From positions 24,781,001-24,845,000 of the forward strand of contig CM032128.1 in NCBI GenBank assembly GCA_018894105.1: a stretch of DNA of 64,000 nucleotides, in the 5' to 3' direction. Position numbers and translations under genes: made by a program. The notes under the pieces are model-generated. The model did no database searches and was not told the DNA's origin. It saw nothing but the letters and a program-made list of their open reading frames with translations. Below are positions 32,161 through 43,520 of this stretch, one piece after another. Numbering within the stretch: position 1 is the first letter of the stretch; each line of letters starts with the position of its first letter. This DNA comes from Jacaranda mimosifolia. Taxonomy: Eukaryota > Streptophyta > Magnoliopsida > Lamiales > Bignoniaceae.

Positions 32161-34494
32161 AAAGAAATTAGATATTCAATATTGAAAAATGAATTTAGGT
32201 AATAGAAGATAATATATTTAACTTACCAGAAGGACTCCAAATTCCATTTTATAAATTATCTTGGTTCATTAACATAAAAATTAAAACATTAGAAAAAATA
32301 CATGAGCATCATACACACATGCATCTTCAAGAAACAAATAAATAAATTTTAACTTACCAAGAGAATTATTATATATAGTTAGAGAAAAAAGAAGATAAAT
32401 ATTTTTTATATTTTTAAATAATAAATGTTATGTTTAGAATATTCTAGTACATATATGTTTACTTTCAGCTATGATTTAACTTAATTAACATATTAAATTA
32501 TGAATTAAGAGATAGCTCACTAATTAACATAATATAATACTTAAAATTAAATTATAATAAGTTCTACATTACCATAATACTTCATATATAAAAAGTATAA
32601 ATGCACAATATATATGGAGCAAGACATATTAATTGAATTGCAATGTCATTGATAAATACATATATATATGTACGCACAAGAATATATATATATACATATG
32701 TAGACATTCATCCATAATTATATTAGAAAACATAAATTATGTGTTGATAAAGAGAGTTATAAAAATTTTCATAAAAAGTTATATATGTGTTAATATACAT
32801 TGAGTATTTACTAAAATTAGACATGTAGTTGTAAAAATGAATTAGTATAGTTTTTATATTAATATTAAAATAAATATTGATAGGATATCAAATATAAAAA
32901 TATGGTGACATGGAAAATATGGATAAAATTAACTTATCCACATTACTACCATATAAAAGAAAATTTAAATCATGACTCAATTTTTTTTTAAAATTATCCG
33001 ATTCATAAATATAAAAATTTAAATAAATATTATAAATTGTATGTTTTTTCAAGAGAAATATTAATTCACAAAGAGAATGATTTTGTAGTGTTTGAGGAAA
33101 AAAAAAGACAAATATTGTTCTATTTTGAAATAGGAAATTGTATGTTTAAATTCTTTTTAATATAAATTATTATTAGGATTTTTTGCTTAAATAAGATAAG
33201 TCGATTAAATTGCATTGATAAATAGACTTATGTACATATCTAGTTATACAAATATATATATATATATATATGTGCGTGTGTGTGTGCGTGTGTACATAAT
33301 TATTCAAGAAATCAAATTTGAGAATGCAAATGACAAATATTAGAAAAAATTATTAGATAATATATATATATATATATAAAGGAGCACAAAAACTATACAT
33401 TAAAATAAGGAGTTACAATAATTAATATAAAAATTATATATTAATTAATACAAAAGGTATATATATTAATATATATTTATTAAATATTTATCAAAATTAG
33501 ATACGAAGTTATAAAAGATGAACTAATATAATCTTATCACGTTAATATTAAAATAAATATTGATAGAATGTTAAATATTTAGATATATATATATATATAT
33601 ATGTTGATATAGGTAAAAATAATAAAATTAACAATAAAAGGAAGAGTTACAAAAATAATATATTAATATAGGGAGTTATAGAAATTAATATAAAAAGTTG
33701 CATATACATTATATATAAAAATATGTTGACATAAAGAAAAGAGAAATATGTTATAGGGACCTACATATATTATATGTGGAATATATTTACATGGCAAACA
33801 TAAACAAAACTAACTTATGCACATAATAATTGCCACATAAGAAATATACTTAAATTAAGATTGAACATCATTTTACTTTATTTATATTAGAATATATTGT
33901 ACATATTTGAAAATACATATACTCCTTTCTCTATTGTACCCATAGAGTTAAATTGAATGAGTGTAGAGCATACAATATTAAAGTACTAAGTAAAAAATTA
34001 TAAATAAAATTTTAGCATGCTAATGTATTAAATTTACTATACTACAAAAAGATTAGAGCATCTACTACAATCAGTTTGTAGTTGAAGCTTAAATTCTTAA
34101 CTATAACTACGAAATCTACCTACTAAAATTTGAAATATATAGATATTCTAGTAGCTAACCCTCAATACAACCAATTTGTAGGATGATTATTCTTTTTCTA
34201 TATATATTAAATTTTTTACAAATATTAACACATAATTAATCTATTGTGCTTCGAAAGTAAAAGATTATAAATTGATAGTTAATAATTTTTATTTTTTAAT
34301 TTAAAAAATTATATTTTCCAAAAAAATTTATAGTTATAGCTACAAAATTATTTCTATAACAATTTTTTTATAGCAGGTACCTTTTTTTCTTTTTTTCCTT
34401 TTCTTTGATAGTGCTAGTCTAAGCAGGAAAAAAACGAAAAAAAAAAAAAATGATATCTTCTACCACTATAAGATCAACTAGTTTTCTTGAATTG

Positions 34495-34535
<41 letters not shown>

Positions 34536-35078
34536 ATTCTAGCTGCTAAGTACAAAGGCTATATAAGTGTGGGAAAGAACACTTTAGTGAACATATAGAA
34601 TTCTGGAATTAAGAAAGTGATCGCATGTATTTAATGAAATGAGATATTTATATATCCACTTCAAATCTGATAATCAATCTTTGGAAAATCACGCAAGTGG
34701 AAGTTGCAATCACAAAAAGTAATTTTGGGACGCAACAATGAATAATATTCACAATGGAAAACGACATTTTTTTTCAATTATTATATATTTCAGATTGAGT
34801 TGATTAAGAGAGTTAATTAGTGTACAAGCTAATACTTTAAAAACTGTTTGAGTGCTTGCAATGTATTGTGAAGTGTTCGCGCGGTTAAATTGGTAGAAAA
34901 AATGCTTATAAGATAGAAAGTATTTTAGAATTTTATAAGCTATATATGTTAAAAAAGGCAAAGTGTTTGTAACTAATGTTAAAATCTTTACAAACTCATA
35001 GTTCTGACCTTATTAACGAGTTATCATTCTTAAACTTACATAAACATTGAAAAGTTTATTTTTAAATAAGATATATAT
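32161..35078. other. Very AT-rich spacer with decayed internal repeats
   Basis: No gene. Stretches at about 32750-32960, 33400-33640 and 33650-33870 share phrases such as TTAATATTAAAATAAATATT and ACATGG-AAA-CATAA-AA-TTAACTTAT, so an old duplicated repeat is present. TA microsatellites at about 33250-33271, 33360-33378 and 33582-33601; ATT microsatellite at about 34494-34533. Confidence 0.5.
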
Positions 35079-35736
35079 TATATTATAGGAAAAATTACTG
35101 AAAACTACTTAAAACATATTTTTATATCTAGAAGGCTCATTAAAAAAATTTCTATATTCAAATACCTATTCCATCAACTTTTTACTCCAAAAGATCCAAC
35201 AACTAATTTTTTGACTAGATCGCCATTAATTTATTAAATTTTGTAAATTATCCTTACCTTATTAAATTTAGAAACTTAATGAAATAGCTTTTTTAATAGA
35301 ATATTTTCTTTAATTTTTTGAATTTATTTCTATCAATAATGAATAAGTTTAATAATTAAACTAAAAGTTTTGAAAATTTATATTTCTTTAATTTATATAT
35401 ATATATATATATATAAAAGGACTTATAAACTCTAAAATCAAATGAACTAAATAAAAGGACTAAAGTTTTTTTTTTTTTCTTAAATTCATAACTATCTTTT
35501 CCAATTTTTACTATAGTGAGAATTAAAAGGAATTAATTTTGATAAATAAAAAAATTTTCTAATGTGAGATATTCAAGGGTAATTTTGGTCCAAAAATAAA
35601 GTAAAAGTTAATAGTTGGACTTTTTGAAATAAAAGAATTTGTGAAATGGGTTTGCCAAATTGAAAAATTATCTTATGGGTTTCTTAGATATAAAAATTTA
35701 TTTTAAGGAGGTCTTAGTAATTTTTCCTATATTATA
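35079..35736. mobile_element. MULE-type MITE with 9-bp target duplication TATATTATA
   Basis: The element body is 35088-35727 (640 bp). The left end is GGAAAAATTACTGAAAACTA and the inverted right end is GGAAAAATTACTAAGACCTC; both continue with TTAAAA, ATTTTTATATCTA. TATATTATA flanks both sides (35079-35087, 35728-35736). No coding capacity. The AT-rich duplication could match by chance, but the long inverted repeats support it. Confidence 0.75.
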
Positions 35737-36744
35737 AAATTAAAAAATATTTTACCAAATGTAGAAATTTATAAAATTTGTTAAATAAATTTCCAAACAC
35801 CCTCTAATCTTGTGAAAAAGAGATGTGGAAAATTTTAAAACCCATCAATTTGATGCCAGACTTTTCTACTCGACGGGTAGTGTGAATAAATCTTAATCAG
35901 ATTTTGGCTGTATCGATACCAGCAGACCGCAATGCCTGTGTCCTAAATAGGTCAACCATAGCTAATGGCAAAAGATTCCAACAACCAGACATAGGAAGAT
36001 ATGATTTATACGGTACTATTCTTCAGAGTAGTCTTATTCTTGTGGACTTCAATTTGAGCCTTAGACGGGAAGATTCATATGGTGCTGTTCTTCCGACTTG
36101 TCTCATTTTTTGTGGACTTTAATTTGAGCCTTAGAAAGCAAAACCAAATAGGAACCAGAAACACACACACACACAATTTGGGAAAATTGCAAATTTAGTT
36201 CCTCAACGATTGTCCATTTTGATTTCTATCCGTTTTGTTGGGGATTAGCATATTTGATCCATTACTCATTACTTTTTCGTACATTTAGTTCAAACTTTTG
36301 CACATTTAGTTCTTCAGGCTAAAAAATTCTCAATCAAGCCCACGCAATACCAGTCAACTTCAACTGAGCTTAAAATTTTGGGATTTCTCGCCATTTGTCA
36401 TGCGGATCCATGTTACCTACCATATGTGTTGCCAAGTTAGTTTAATATGCACTAAAGACCATCAATTTAAAAAAATAATAAAAATATTAAATATGTACAT
36501 ATATAATATCATATACATAGACATATATAAACATAATATATATACATATAAAAAAATTAATAAATGAAATTTAATTAACATATAAAAGAAATAATCAATT
36601 AAGAATAATAAAAATCTAAACTAATATTATCTATTCAATAATGATACATATCTAAAATATTCTATTTAATATATAATATTACATATCTAAAATAATTTAT
36701 TTGAATAATTAAATTTATTTAATAATGTTAAATACTAAACATAT
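35737..36744. other. Spacer with a short duplicated segment
   Basis: Two similar stretches about 71 bp apart (35994-36065 and 36066-36136) share GGAAGAT and TTTGTGGACTTCAATTTGAG-like ends. An AC microsatellite is at about 36162-36174. No gene recognised; the ORF at 35904-36122 only reflects the duplication. Confidence 0.45.
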
Positions 36745-37567
36745 TGTCAAGATTATAGTTTTGATGAATGACAATGACACTTCATCTCCTTAATTTAAGA
36801 ATTCATGATATTGTTTATTTGGATAAAATATTGTTGATTTCTCTCATATGGAAAGAGGCAATTCATTATTTATTTCCATCTTAAGGCCATTGTATATTTG
36901 AACAAAATATTACTAATTTCTCTCTTATGGAAAGAGTATTTTGGAGACATTAATGAAGGCTGGAAAATCTCCTTTGATTGACGAATGACATCCAAACTTG
37001 ATAAGTTACCATTGTAGCCCATCTATAAAACGTTAATGTTGGAACATCCAATATAAGCAAAAGAACCACTATTTAATTCTGAAGAGATGCACTCAAAAGG
37101 ACAAACATTTACTTACAGAAATATTCAGCTCTAATTATCAACTTTCTTGAAGTACCTTATTGGAGAAAAGAAAGTGGTGTGTTGTTTACTTCCAACTAGA
37201 ACTACCATTAGCCGTGCAGTCTTCTGTATTAGGGACTTTGGAATATTCCTTCCTTCTGTTGTATCGGTATGTAATATAGTTTCATTTGATTTTGAATTGC
37301 TTGTTCATATTTATTAAACTTATTTGTACTAATTCTCTTTGGAATTATTGGTTTTACATATTAAAATTCTAAGTGAAAGCTTAGGTAGTGGATTAGGCTT
37401 GTCAAACCACTATAAATCTAGTGTCTCATTTATTTTTCTGTTTTCTTTAAATTTGTGTTATTCTATTTGAAACTTCCAGTTTAAAATTGTTGTTAAGTTT
37501 CTTCTAAAGTGGTAATAACTTAGTTTTTGGCCTAATTCACCCCCTCTTAGGCCTATTATTTTCAACA
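36745..37567 (+). repeat. 5' LTR of the copia element
   Basis: 823 bp, TGTCAAGATTATAG to TTTTCAACA. Followed by the PBS. Confidence 0.88.
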
Positions 37568-37569
37568 AG

Positions 37570-37581
37570 TGGTACCAGAGG
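37570..37581 (+). promoter_or_regulatory. Primer-binding site of the copia element
   Basis: TGGTACCAGAGG, two mismatches from the initiator-Met complement TGGTATCAGAGC. Confidence 0.8.
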
Positions 37582-37629
37582 CTAGTGCTCATATTCTGGT
37601 TCTAACAAACTTGAGCAAAAAAGATCCTA

Positions 37630-39120
37630 ATGGCTTCTTCAAGTTTTGATGTTTTTGTATAAGGACAGTCGTCCACCATTATTTGATGGAATAAACTAAG
37701 CATCATGGAAGAACATAATTGAAGAGTTCTTCATTGCTCTTGACTATGATCTCTAGGGCATCGCGATTGATTGGCTACTCATTCCAATAAATGGAGATAT
37801 GACCCCAAAAAATCGATAAGAACTTACCATTGAGGATAAGAAAATTTTATCCATGAATGCAAAAGCGAAGAACATCTTCTCATGTGCCTTGGTTAAAGAA
37901 GAGTACAATCGTGTTGGCACATGTTCTTCAGCAAAAGAAATGTGGACCATGTTTCAAATCACTCATGAAGGAACATCGCAAGTAAAACAAGAAAGAATTG
38001 CATTGCTAACACATCAATATGAATTGTTTTCTATGAAAACAGAAGAACCCAAAAGCTAGATATATGCTTGATTTATGGAAATCATCAATCCAATAGTTGC
38101 ACTTGGAAAAAGGATACTAGAAAGTGAACTAGTGCGGAAGATCCCATGCTCCCTACCAAAAAAATGGATGCCCAAAGTGACTGCCATATAGGAAGCAAAA
38201 AATTTAGAAACTCTTGCTACAGGACAATTGATCTGATCTCTTATTTCTCATGAGCTAACCCTCCTAGCAAAGGAAGAAAGCTCTTACAAAAAATTAAAGA
38301 AAGACATTGCTTATTCTTCTGATCATATGGAACCTTCTGAAGATGAAGAAGATCTAAGGGAGGAATCTATAAATGATGAAATTGCAATGATAACCAGACG
38401 GCTAAAATGACTTATGCAGGCAAAAATCCATTTTAGACGTGATTCCAAAGGAAGTACCAAACGAAGTAACTTTGTACAACAAAGGTCAGAATAGATCGTT
38501 TGCCACGAATGTCATGAAATTGGACACAAAAGGCAAGATTGTCTAAAATTAAAAAGAAATGTCAAAATAGAAAAGAGAGCAAAGCAAAAGGCAATGACTA
38601 TAACCTGGAATGACTCGGACTTCGAATGGTTTGATAATGAAGACAATTGCCTTATGGTAAATAATCAGGTATCATTTCATTCTAAAATTCAGTCATGTGA
38701 TTTTGAATATGAATGTGAAAGTTCTTACTCATTTAGCTTGCATGAAAAATGTCATAATAAAATTCTTGAGTTGCACAATGAAATTAGCTTTCTTAAAGAT
38801 CAAATTCAAATCATTTATAATGAAAAAATTGAACTTGTTGAAAGTAATAATAATATCCTAAAAAAAGGTGTTAATGACACAAAAAAATTAGTCAACATAA
38901 ATAGAGAGCTAGAAAAAGAAAAAATCTTCCTCTTCGAAGAAAATTATAATCTAAAGAGAACTATCAAAGGAAAGAAGGAGGTTATAAGTTTCAAAATCTA
39001 TGAAAAAACAAGAATATTTTTTTTAAAAAATATATAATAAAAGAACTTGCCATACATGTGGAAAAATTGGACACATTTCATATAGATGCCCTTTAAAAAG
39101 AGATATTGGAACCAAATTTA
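37630..39120 (+). pseudogene. Gag of the copia element
   Basis: Begins MASSSFDVFV then stop. 37853-38059 encodes the UBN2-type gag core (MNAKAKNIFSCALVKEEYNR, AKEMWTMFQITHEGTSQVKQ). There are two zinc knuckles of the C-x2-C-x4-H-x4-C type: CHECHEIGHKRQDC at about 38500-38540 and CHTCGKIGHISYRC at about 39050-39090. A Lys/Glu-rich coiled coil (38594-39037) separates them. Several in-frame stops are present. Confidence 0.8.
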
Positions 39121-39125
39121 TATAG

Positions 39126-39770
39126 GTGGCAAAAGCTAACATAGAAGGACAAATAAAGTGTGGGTACCAAAGAATAATGCAATCTATTTTACATGAAGCA
39201 GTAGAGATGGCACATTCCAAAGAGAAATGGTATCTGAGCAGCGAATGTTCCAGACATATGATGGGAAATAAATCGATCTTCTTAAACATTAAGCACTTTG
39301 ATGGAGGTAATGTTCTTTTTGCTAATAACACTAAAGGCAGAATTGTTGGAAAAGGGACAATTGGCAGAAGAACTGGTATTTCCATTGGCAATGTTTAGTT
39401 GGTAGAAGGATTTAAACACAATATGCTAAGCATCAGCCAACTTTGCGACTGTGGATATAAGGTACAATTTCAACCTACTAATAGCATTATTTCAAAAGAT
39501 GGGGAGATAATTTTTACTGCATCTCATGAAAACAACATTTAATGCATTGATCTTGATACCATGTCGAATCAAAATGTTGAATGTCTTATTGCTACTAAAG
39601 AAACATGTTGGACATGGCATAGAAGATTAGGACATGTGAATATGAATCTATTAACTCATCTTGCAAAAGGAGAATTAGTTAGAGGATTTCTAAAATTAAG
39701 TTCATTAAAGATAGAGTATGTGATGCATCTGTCAAAGGAAAGCATGTTAAATCTTCATTTAAACCAATAA
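39126..39770 (+). pseudogene. Protease and integrase N-terminus of the copia element
   Basis: KEKWYLSSECSRHMMGNKSI occupies the place of the WYLDSG-CSRHMTG protease site. The catalytic Asp codon has become Ser (LSSE for LDSG), so the protease is dead. 39561-39770 reads CWTWHRRLGHVNMNLLTHLA, the GAG-pre-integrase HHCC segment. Confidence 0.8.
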
Positions 39771-40200
39771 ATGATATTGCATCATCCAAACCTCTTGATT
39801 TGCTGCATTTAGACTTATTTGGTCCTATGAAAACTTAAACTCTTGGTGGTAAAAAATATGTGTTTGTAATTGTTGATGATTTTTCTTGATTCACATGGGT
39901 TCTTTTTCTTGCTCATGAAAGTGATGTTCTTAGTTGCTTTATTCCTTTAACTAAAAAACTACAAAATGAAAAAGGATATATTATTGGTAAAATTAGGAGT
40001 GACCAGGGTATCAAATTCGATGATAATAATTTTGTTGCATTCTGTATTGAAAATGGATATTCTCATAATTTTTCTGCTCATAAAACTCCTTAACAAAAAG
40101 GAGTAGTTGAAAGAAAAAACCGTATCTTACAAGAAATGGCTAGAACTATGATAAATGAATTTTATTTAGCTAAATCCTTTGGGGGGACGCTGTAAATATG
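39771..40200 (+). pseudogene. Integrase core of the copia element
   Basis: LLHLDLFGPMKT holds the first catalytic Asp, KYVFVIVDDFS follows, KIRSDQGIKF the second Asp and KGVVERKNRILQEMARTM the Glu. All three catalytic residues are visible, but stops occur after MKT, after DDFS and in the KTP-stop-QKG segment. Confidence 0.82.
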
Positions 40201-40779
40201 CATGTTATATTGCAAATCATGTTTTTCTTAGACCATTCGTGAAAAGACTCCTTATAAAATTTGGCATGTGAAAATTCCTAACATTTCATATTTCGTGTAT
40301 TTGGTAGTAAGTGTTTTGTTTTAAATTATCAAAAATGTCTTGCAAAGTTTAATCCCAAATCATATGAAGGAATTTTCGTTGGATATTCCAATCACAGCAA
40401 AGCTTATCGAGTATATAAAAAATGAAAGCGAACAGTGCAAGAGTCTATACATGTTATATTTGATGAAACTAACCCTATTGCTGCCAAGAAAACCTTGAGC
40501 ATAGAGTCTGCAGGTGTAATTGATTGAATTGTGGAAACCATACAAAATACAAACTCGCCAAAAATTGGAGGAAATTTCAAACGTCGAGAAAAGCATAATA
40601 AATCCCTTTCCAAAGGAATTTCCAAAGTCTACAATGAAGCAAAAGTCAGAAAGTTCAAGCATGCCTTAAGCCATCCAGTTGGCAATCCCCAAGATGGAAT
40701 CACCACAAGATCACGGGTAAGCGAGTCAAATGTGGCTAAACTAACCTTGTTCTGCTCTCGCTTGTTAAACCTTCAGATA

Positions 40780-41410
40780 TCAATGAAGCACTAAATGATA
40801 ACTCATGGATGGAAGCAATGAAATAAGAATTTTCACAATTTGAGAAGAACAAAGTATGGCATCTAGTCGAACGACCGAATGATATAGATCAATAATCAGA
40901 ACCAAACGGGTCTTCGCAACAAACTTGATGAAAAAGGTAATGTAATTCAAAACAAGCTAGACTCGTTGCAAATAGATATTCACAATAAGAAGGTATAGAC
41001 TATGACGAAACTTATACACCAGTTTCACGTCTTGAATCCATTCATATGTTATTTGCATTTGTTGCGCATAAAAACTTTAAACTTCTCCAACTTGATGTTA
41101 AAAGTGCTTTTCTTAATGGGACCATAAAAGAAGAAGTTTTTGTTGAACAACCCCCTGGTTTCAAAATTCAAGAATTTTCAAATCATGTCTTCAAACTTTC
41201 TAAGGCACTTTATGGTCTTAAACAAATCCCTCATGCATGGTATGAAAGATTAAGTAGTTTTCTTACTTCCAAAGGTTTTTTTTGTGGAAACCATTGATAC
41301 CACTCTGTTCATCAAGTATTTTTCTCATGATATTCTTTTAATTCAGATATATGTTGATGATATAATTTTTGAAAGTACCAATAGTGCTTTATGTGAAACT
41401 TCACAGCATG
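40780..41410 (+). pseudogene. Reverse transcriptase of the copia element
   Basis: WMEAMK at about 40808 opens the domain. 41046-41297 is open: LLQLDVKSAFLNGTIKEEVF, VEQPPGFK, KALYGLKQIPHAWYERLSSF. YVDDIIF follows at about 41350, with the catalytic DD intact. Frameshifts lie near 40830-41040 and 41290. Confidence 0.85.
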
Positions 41411-41411
41411 C

Positions 41412-42250
41412 ATGACAAATGAATTGGAAATGAGCTTAATGGGTGAACTATCATTCTTTCTTGGACCTCAGATTAAACAAAGTGACTTAGGTACATTTAT
41501 TTCACAAGAAAAATATACAAGAGAACTTCTCACAAAATTTGGCATGGAATCATGTATGACTCTTCCCACTCCAATGGCTCCACATACTATGCTTGATTTA
41601 TGTAATAATGAAAAAAGTGTTGATGAAAAGCTCTGCAGATGGATGATTGACAGCTTATTATACCTTACTGCAAGCAGACCCGACATTCTATTTTCAACAA
41701 GTCTTTGTGCTAGATTCCAAGCATATCCAAAGGTATCCCACCTCAAGCTGTCAAAAGGGTATTACACTATCTTCAAGGAACTAAAGACATCGGATTATGG
41801 TATCCTAAAACATCTAAATTTGATCTTGTTGGATTTTCATATGCTGATTATGCAGGTAGTGGAATAAATCGAAAAAGTACCTCTGGAACTTACCAACTCC
41901 TGGATAAATGCCTAGTAAGTTGGTGTAGTAAAAAACAGAGTGTTGTGGCCTTCTCCACTACTGAGGCATGGTATATGGCATTAGGTAACTATTGCACTCA
42001 ACTCCTCTGGATGATACAAACTTTACTTGATTATGGATTGCATTTTCATAATATTCTAGTTCATTGTGATAATACTAGTGCAATTGGCATAACAAAAAAT
42101 CCAGTTTTGCATTCTAGTACCAAGCACATTGAAATTAGGCACCATTTTATTAAGGATCACGTTCAAAAAAAAATATATGCATAAATTTTATCGATACCAA
42201 TCTTCAATTAGCCGATATCTTTGCTAAACCCCTACTACAAGACAGATTTA
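41412..42250 (+). pseudogene. RT thumb and RNase H of the copia element
   Basis: 41412-41867 encodes LMGELSFFLGPQIKQSDLGT and DSLLYLTASRPDILFSTSLC. 41945-42184 encodes the RNase H end: FSTTEAWYMALGNYCTQLLW, HCDNTSAIGITKNPV and HSSTKHIEIRHHFIKDHVQK. The end of pol at about 42190-42240 (NLQLADIFAKPL-like) is shifted in frame. Confidence 0.85.
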
Positions 42251-42764
42251 ACTTCCTTAAAGAACTTCTTAGAATTCAAAAGTCTCCTACCTACATTAAA
42301 TCTACTATTATTTTCTCAAGTCGCTCTTCTTTTTGATGATGAAAGGGGAGATGTTTTTGTTTCATGTTTTTATTTTTGTTTGATGTGCCACCACTTTGGT
42401 ATTTCCAGAGGAATTTGACAAATTTGACGATGGGGGAAATGTTTTATGTTTCTGTTTGTATGTTTTGATTTATCACCACTTTAGTATTTCTAGAGGAATT
42501 TGACAATTTTATCACTTATTAATTACCTTGAATATGTTGAAACACTTTTTCTCCGTATTAAGACAAAAAATAGGGGGAGTCACTTATTCAAGGGTACTAA
42601 TGAATTAATTACACTTTCATACACTCTGGTATTTTCAGAGAAATTTGACAAACTTATCACTTATTAATCATCTTGAATATATTGAATTTTTTTCTATCCA
42701 TACTAAGTATAAGAACTGGGGGAGCTATTTATTCAAATAATTGTCATCATCAAAAGGGAAAGAT
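42251..42764 (+). other. 3' untranslated region and polypurine tract of the copia element
   Basis: There is a twice-repeated TTGACAA-TT-ATCACTTATTAAT phrase (42487-42525 and 42646-42670), and CAAAAGGGAAAGAT at 42751-42764 is the polypurine tract just before the LTR. No envelope-like ORF seen. Confidence 0.65.
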
Positions 42765-43520
42765 TGTTAGGATTATGGTTTTGATGAATGACAATGACAT
42801 GTTCATCTCCTTAATTCAAGCAATTCATGATATTGTGTATTTGGATAAAATATTGCCGATTTCTCTCATACGGAAAGAGGCAATTCATGATTTTTTTTCA
42901 TCTTAAGGCCATTGTATATTTGGACAAATATTACTAATTTCTCTCATATGGAAAGAGTATTTTAGAGAAATTAACGCAGGCTAGAAAATCTCATTTTATT
43001 GAAGAATGGAATCCCAACTTGGTAAGTTACCGTTGAATATCCAGCATAAGCAAAAGAACCACTATTTAATTCTGAAAAGATGCACTCAGGAGGACAAGCA
43101 TTTGCTTACAGAAATATTCAGCTCTAATTATTAGCTTTTCTGAAGTACTTTATTGGAGAAAAAAAAGTGGTGTGCTGTTTACTTCTAGCTAGAACTACCA
43201 TCAGCCTTGCAGTCTTTTGTGTTAGGGACTTGGAATATTCTTTCCCTTCTATTTTATTGGCTTGTAATATAGTTTCAGTTGGTTTTGAATTGCTTGTTCA
43301 TATTTATTAAACTTATTTCTACTAATTCTCTTTGGAAATATTAGTGAAATTTTGCACATTAAAATCCTAAGTGAAAGTTTAGGTAGTAGATTAGGCTTGT
43401 CAAACCATTATAAATCTATTGTCTCATTTATTTTTCTATTGTCTTTAAATTTGTGTTATTCTGTTTGGAACTTCCAATTTAAAACTGTTGTTCATTTTCT
43501 TCTAAAATGACAATAACTTA
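42765..43520 (+). repeat. 3' LTR of the copia element, truncated
   Basis: Matches the left LTR from TGTTAGGATTATGG up to CAATAACTTA; the last 45 or so bases of the left copy are missing. Confidence 0.85.

Larger units (their letters stand above)
36745..43520 (+). mobile_element. Ty1/copia LTR retrotransposon, decayed
   Basis: The LTRs (36745-37567 and 42765-43520) match over most of their length. Between them lie a Met-type PBS, gag, protease, integrase, RT and RNase H, in the copia order with integrase before RT. Many stops and shifts make it inactive. The right LTR lacks its last 45 or so bases, so no target duplication can be read. The gag with two Cys/His knuckles and the MASSSF start resembles SIRE/Maximus-type copia elements, a tentative placement. 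Confidence 0.92.

Noticed and set aside
35904..36122. 72-codon ORF in the spacer left of the copia element
   Set aside because: The apparent internal similarity is a 71-bp DNA duplication; no start signals or homology.
36179..36440. Repetitive-looking phrase set (CATTTAGTTC repeats) as a MITE
   Set aside because: Only one side is recognisable; no inverted end or target duplication found.
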